Assembly: GCF_014844055.1 (NCBI RefSeq)
Contig: NZ_CP062167.1
Coordinates: 3,447,501 to 3,511,500 of the forward strand
Direction of reading: 5' to 3'
Length of the DNA stretch: 64,000 bases
Source: Aureimonas sp. OT7
GTDB taxonomy: Bacteria; Pseudomonadota; Alphaproteobacteria; Rhizobiales; Rhizobiaceae
Positions 60,304-64,000 of this stretch are shown one piece after another. How positions within the stretch are numbered: the first letter of the stretch is position 1; each line of letters opens with the position of its first letter. The translations under genes and the position numbers were made by a program. The notes beneath the pieces were generated by a model that saw only the letters and a program-made list of their open reading frames with translations, was not told where the DNA came from and ran no database searches.

Positions 60304-60328
60304 AACGCCACATGTGGCAATTCGTTCC
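60304..60328 (-). promoter_or_regulatory. EcfG-type general-stress promoter of the entericidin gene
   Basis: On the minus strand GGAAC (60328-60324) and CGTT (60307-60304) are separated by 16 nt, an exact fit to the GGAAC-N16/17-CGTT consensus of the alphaproteobacterial sigma factor EcfG. The -10 element ends 37 nt before the entericidin start codon. Confidence 0.75.
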
Positions 60329-60502
60329 ACTTGCCTTCAAAAATCGATAACAGGGACTTGAGGCTTTACCCGGGCCGGTTCGCGCGCGGTCGATTAATCG
60401 TTTGTCGCACTTTCTTCGTATCCGGGCAGACGATAAGACAGGTCGTGCCCTGCCGCGCCGCGGGATGAACCAATCCGAAAACTGGAGGTAGCGAGAAGCC
60501 CG

Positions 60503-61450
60503 ATGAAGCTTAAGGACTACATCTGGCCGGTCATCGGTCTCGCCGCGGTGATCTTTTCCGGCTGGATCCTGTTTCACGAAGTCAGGGAGCTTTCGCTCGA
60601 CGCCATCCTCACCAGCTTCCAGGCGATCTCGGCCCGGCAATGGACCCTCAGCGCCGTTGCCGCCATCGTGGCCTACACCATGCTGGCGCTCTACGATCAG
60701 TTGGCCTTGCGCCATCTGAAGCGCTGGATTCCGTTTCGCTTCGTGCTTGCCACCTCGTTCACCACCTACGCCCTGTCCCACAATATCGGAGCATCGGTGT
60801 TTTCCGGCGCGGTGGTGCGATACAGGGCCTACACGTCCAAGGGCCTCAGCGTTTCCGACGTCGCGCTGCTCATTGCCTTCTGCTCGTTCACCTTCGCTCT
60901 CGGCGTCCTGATCGTGTCGGCGGTGTCGCTGCTCGTCTATCCCGAAGCGCTGAACGGCTATTTCGACGTGTCGCCTGTCGTCCCGCGGGCGATCGCGACG
61001 GCCATCCTGCTGCTCGTTGCCCTCTATGTCTTCGGCAGCTTCGCGGGCCTGCGTCCTCTGCGCATCGGCAAGTTCAACCTGTATTATCCTGCGCGTGACG
61101 TCGTGTTGCGCCAACTCGTCATTGCGCCGGCGGAAATCCTTGCGGCGGCGGCCATCATCTATTTCGCGCTGCCGCCGGAAAACCACCCCGGCTACATGAT
61201 GGTGGTCGCCGTTTTCGTGATTGCCTTCTCGCTGGCGCTCATATCCCATGCGCCCGGCGGTCTTGGCGTCCTGGAAGTGGCCTTCCTGGCCGGTTTCCCC
61301 TTCCTGCCCGAAACGGACGTCCTTGCGGCCCTTCTGGTTTTCCGCATCCTCTATCTGCTCATCCCGTTCGGGCTGGCGATCATTATCGTGCTGGGCTTCG
61401 AACAAAGTTCGATCTGGCGTCGCCACAAGCAGGACACGCGTCGACGCTGA
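60503..61450 (+). CDS. Lysylphosphatidylglycerol synthase TM-region/UPF0104-like membrane protein
   Basis: This 315-residue protein has about eight membrane helices and family features such as SHNIGASVFSGAVVRYRAYTSKGLSVSDVALLIAFC (helix III-IV region) and SHAPGGLGVLEVAFLAGFPFLPETDVLAALLVFRILYLLIPFGLAI, the best-conserved C-terminal motif. It has only the flippase/membrane part of MprF-like proteins and lacks the aminoacyl-transferase domain. Function in this form is unknown. Ribosome-binding sequence GGAGG lies 13 nt upstream. Confidence 0.85.
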   Translation: MKLKDYIWPVIGLAAVIFSGWILFHEVRELSLDAILTSFQAISARQWTLSAVAAIVAYTMLALYDQLALRHLKRWIPFRFVLATSFTTYALSHNIGASVFSGAVVRYRAYTSKGLSVSDVALLIAFCSFTFALGVLIVSAVSLLVYPEALNGYFDVSPVVPRAIATAILLLVALYVFGSFAGLRPLRIGKFNLYYPARDVVLRQLVIAPAEILAAAAIIYFALPPENHPGYMMVVAVFVIAFSLALISHAPGGLGVLEVAFLAGFPFLPETDVLAALLVFRILYLLIPFGLAIIIVLGFEQSSIWRRHKQDTRRR

Positions 61451-62293
61451 TCAATTGGGCGGGCTCCAACGCTCCAGGCGTTGCTGCCACATGCGTTCGC
61501 CGATGCGGCAATCGACCGCCGTCTCACTTGCCTGAACCCGTATGGGCGCCTCGGCGCCGACTGGCTTCGGCCATGTGCCCGCAAGCTCGAGGATGAGTTT
61601 GCGGCGTATCGCCTCCGGAAACTGCGACCAGTCGTTGACCGGGATGACGAAGGCTCCGGGGCCGCCCGTCACGCAGGCGGTATAATAGGCATCGAGATTT
61701 GCGATGCCACCCCAGGAAAAGTTGCCGGGCTCTTCTCCGGACGTCATCAGGGGCAGGCCGTTGATCGTCACCCCCCGCGCCACGGCTGCATCTCGCGCCA
61801 CGTCCACCGGCCGACCCTGATTGTTGGGGCCATCGCCCGAAACGTCGATCACCCGGCGCAATCCGGCAAAGCCATTATCCGCGAACAGCGCCGCGGAGAA
61901 ATCCAGGGCAGCGGAAAGGGAGGTGCGTCTTTCGCGGTTCGGTTCCTCTTGCGACAGCCGATAGGCGAAACCGTCCGCTGCCTCGCGAGAGTCGATCAGG
62001 GTCCACGGCACCACCACGGACTGGGTGAAGCTGCCGGCCCATTCGACATAGGTCACCGCGACCCGGCCCCACCCGCCGTCCAGAATGGCTCTCTGCACCT
62101 CCGGGCTTCGAAAGGCGGCGATATACCCATCCCGCTGGATCGCCTGTTCTGACATATCCATCGACCACGAGACGTCCACCGCGAGCACCAGTTCCACGTC
62201 CACATCGACATCCTGCGCCGCGGATGGCACGGCGAAGACGGCGGCGGCGACGGACGCTGCAATAGCAGCGGCGAGGTACGGTCGGCAGCGCAT
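61451..62293 (-). CDS. Secreted DUF1194 (von Willebrand A-like) protein
   Basis: This 280-residue protein has a signal peptide (MRCRPYLAAAIAASVAAAVFAVPSAAQ) and a VWA-like DUF1194 domain. The MIDAS-type metal motif is LVLAVDVSWSMDMSEQ (DxSxS) and a second segment is VIDVSGDGPNNQG. The function is unknown. Its stop abuts the convergent membrane-protein gene with no gap. The start (62293) is preceded by GGGGGGACG, which lies inside a hairpin (see findings). Confidence 0.86.
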   Translation of the reverse strand: MRCRPYLAAAIAASVAAAVFAVPSAAQDVDVDVELVLAVDVSWSMDMSEQAIQRDGYIAAFRSPEVQRAILDGGWGRVAVTYVEWAGSFTQSVVVPWTLIDSREAADGFAYRLSQEEPNRERRTSLSAALDFSAALFADNGFAGLRRVIDVSGDGPNNQGRPVDVARDAAVARGVTINGLPLMTSGEEPGNFSWGGIANLDAYYTACVTGGPGAFVIPVNDWSQFPEAIRRKLILELAGTWPKPVGAEAPIRVQASETAVDCRIGERMWQQRLERWSPPN

Positions 62294-62305
62294 GCGAGAA
62301 AGCGT

Positions 62306-62326
62306 CCCCCCGCTCGAAGCGGGGGG
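62306..62326 (-). terminator. Strong hairpin after the aldehyde dehydrogenase gene
   Basis: A perfect 9-bp stem (CCCCCCGCT at 62306-62314, AGCGGGGGG at 62318-62326) with a CGA loop separates the aldehyde dehydrogenase gene from the DUF1194 gene. On the minus strand the stem ends in GGGGGG, which is also the presumed ribosome-binding site of the DUF1194 gene; there is no long T tract. Confidence 0.5.
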
Positions 62327-62355
62327 CAATTCACGAATGCGTGACAGCTTGCGTC

Positions 62356-63792
62356 CTAGTACAGGGCGTTATGCGTCACGAATTTGGTGGTCAGGTAGGC
62401 GTCCATCGATTCCGCCCCGCCCTCCGACCCGTAGCCGGAATCCTTCATGCCGCCGAACGGCGTTTCAGGAAGCGCGAGGCCGAGATGATTGATCGTCATC
62501 ATGCCGGCTTCGACGGAATCGGCCAGCGTCTCCACGGTCCGCGCGGACCGCGTGAAGGCATAGCTCGCAAGGCCGAATGGCAGGCGATTGGCTTCTTCGA
62601 TCACCTCGTCCACCTTGGCGAAAGGCGTCATCAGCGCCACCGGGCCGAAGGGCTCTTCGTTCATGATGCGCATGGTCCTGTCGACATTGCGCAGGACGGA
62701 GGGCTTGTAGAAGGATCCCTTGTTGCCGATCCGCTCGCCGCCGAGCGAAAGCTCGGCCCCATCGCGCACCGCATCGGAGATGAGCTCGTCCACCGCCTGG
62801 ACGCGCTTCTCGTTGACGAGAGGGCCCATCTGGGTACCGTCGTCGAGGCCGTTGGCCACCTTCAACGCCGATGCCTTCTCCACGAAGCGGCTGACGAAAT
62901 CGTCGTAGATCGATTCCTGGATCAGGAAGCGGGTCGGCGATACGCAGACCTGCCCGGCATTGCGATATTTGGAACCGACCAGCGTTGCGGCGGCACTGTC
63001 CACATCGACGTCGTCGAACACCATCACCGGCGCATGGCCGCCGAGTTCCATCGTGGCGCGCTTCATGTGCTGTCCGGCCAGGGCGGCGAGATGCTTGCCG
63101 ACCGGCACGGATCCGGTAAAGGACACCTTGCGGATAACCGGGTGCGGCACCAGGTGGCCGGAAATCTCGGCTGGCGAGCCATAGACGAGTTGTACGACGC
63201 CGGCCGGAATCCCGGCATCGACGATCGCACGGATCAGGAGCGCCGGAGAGGCCGGCGTCTCTTCCGCCGCCTTGACGATGATGGTGCATCCGGCCGCGAG
63301 GGCCGGCGCCACCTTCTTTACCACCTGGCTGACGGGAAAGTTCCACGGCGTGAAGGCGGCCACCGGGCCCACCGGCTCGCGCAGCACGCGCTGGTTCACG
63401 CCATCGGCGCGCGGCGGGATAAGGCGCCCATAGATACGGCGCGCCTCCTCGGCAGACCATTCCAGCACGTCGGCGCAGGAGAGCACCTCGCCCTTCGCCT
63501 CGGCAAGCGGCTTGCCCTGTTCGGTCGTGAGGGTCCGGGCAATGTCGTCGGCGCGTTCGCGGACGATCTCCGCCGCACGCCGCAACAGCCGCGACCGTTC
63601 TACGGCTGGCACCTTGCGCCAGGTCCTGAACGCCGAATCGGACGCGGCAAGGGCCCTGTCCAGATCGGACGTGGCGGCCTTGGCCACCGTTCCGATGACG
63701 TCACCGGTTGCCGGATTGACGACTTCGATCGAGTCGCCCCCCTCGCCGTTGACCCATTCGCCGGCGATCAGAAGCTGCGTATGCGGATACAT
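62356..63792 (-). CDS. NAD(P)-dependent aldehyde dehydrogenase, succinate-semialdehyde type
   Basis: This 478-residue enzyme starts at [18 protein letters not shown]. The family is clear from [34 protein letters not shown] (cofactor site), [39 protein letters not shown] and [13 protein letters not shown] with the catalytic Cys; the catalytic Glu is in MELGG. The overall pattern is closest to GabD-like succinate-semialdehyde dehydrogenases, though substrate preference cannot be proven by sequence alone. Confidence 0.88.
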   Translation of the reverse strand: MYPHTQLLIAGEWVNGEGGDSIEVVNPATGDVIGTVAKAATSDLDRALAASDSAFRTWRKVPAVERSRLLRRAAEIVRERADDIARTLTTEQGKPLAEAKGEVLSCADVLEWSAEEARRIYGRLIPPRADGVNQRVLREPVGPVAAFTPWNFPVSQVVKKVAPALAAGCTIIVKAAEETPASPALLIRAIVDAGIPAGVVQLVYGSPAEISGHLVPHPVIRKVSFTGSVPVGKHLAALAGQHMKRATMELGGHAPVMVFDDVDVDSAAATLVGSKYRNAGQVCVSPTRFLIQESIYDDFVSRFVEKASALKVANGLDDGTQMGPLVNEKRVQAVDELISDAVRDGAELSLGGERIGNKGSFYKPSVLRNVDRTMRIMNEEPFGPVALMTPFAKVDEVIEEANRLPFGLASYAFTRSARTVETLADSVEAGMMTINHLGLALPETPFGGMKDSGYGSEGGAESMDAYLTTKFVTHNALY

Positions 63793-64000
63793 TTGAGAAA
63801 CCCCATCAATCTGGCCTGTCGCCAGGCCGTGTCTGGCAGTTCCCATATAGACACGCACGCCATCGCTTCACACCCTTTTCGCCCTGAAACGGACCGTTTC
63901 GAGGAAGTCCGGGCCGCATTCTGAAAAAAGTGCAGCGAAGCTCTGGACACCGCCGCCCTCAGCCACTAGAAACCCGCTCGTGAGCACGGGCCAACCGGCT
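63793..64000. other. Right edge, no gene assigned
   Basis: The last 208 nt are upstream of the aldehyde dehydrogenase gene. A promoter is expected here. I see no convincing coding frame, RNA or repeat in it. Confidence 0.4.

Overview
The window reads as ordinary chromosomal backbone of a GC-rich alphaproteobacterium of the order Hyphomicrobiales (Rhizobiales). The evidence is the purA-serA-serC block with an RNA leader at serC, the run yebC-ruvC-ruvA-ruvB-ybgC-tolQ-tolR-tolA-tolB-pal-cpoB-tilS-ftsH-glmM, a 6S RNA gene between zapA and the 5-formyl-THF cyclo-ligase gene, a class I lysyl-tRNA synthetase, an acpXL-to-lpxXL locus for the very-long-chain acyl group of lipid A, and a promoter of the sigma-EcfG type. 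An Aurantimonadaceae-like member is my guess only. I see no IS element, prophage, CRISPR array, rRNA or complete tRNA.

Layout. 1-8 kb (minus strand): a partial Pro/Ala/Glu-rich membrane protein, purA, serA, serC, an outer-membrane beta-barrel protein and glmM. 8-19.6 kb (minus): ftsH, tilS, the Tol-Pal envelope machine and the RuvABC Holliday-junction system. 19.7-24.6 kb: a secreted serine hydrolase and a CAP-domain lipoprotein (plus) sit among yebC, ymdB, 5-FCL, 6S RNA, zapA and a small coiled-coil gene (minus). 24.9-28.6 kb (plus): gap, a glycolipid-binding-like protein, pgk and an SGNH hydrolase.

28.6-34.7 kb: parts of the DNA-ligase-associated repair cluster (exonuclease on minus; Lhr-type helicase and metallophosphoesterase on plus) without the ATP-dependent ligase, and with a TPR-methyltransferase and a YitT-like membrane protein in between. 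34.7-39 kb (minus): a TauE/SafE permease paired with a TIGR02186 protein, and a PodJ-like coiled-coil/Sel1 membrane protein. 39.1-44.4 kb (plus): a three-gene fatty-acid beta-oxidation operon. 44.4-54.5 kb: mixed housekeeping and small genes (YihY, an S24-type regulator, a nuclease-like protein, lysK, a solute-binding protein, an L,D-transpeptidase, an EamA exporter, an ArsC-like reductase, DUF72, YbaK). 54.6-59.4 kb (plus): acpXL, two ketosynthase-like genes, an alcohol dehydrogenase and lpxXL. 59.5-63.8 kb: a lone receiver-domain protein, an entericidin-type lipoprotein with an EcfG-type promoter, a flippase-like membrane protein, a DUF1194 protein and an aldehyde dehydrogenase.

The most interesting leads are a ketosynthase-like protein lacking its catalytic Cys next to an active one in a lipid A locus that lacks fabZXL; the ligase-associated cluster without its ligase; and the EcfG-type entericidin promoter. 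I found no convincing wholly new system. Most gene starts were moved inward from the longest open frame, using ribosome-binding sites, signal peptides and operon overlaps.
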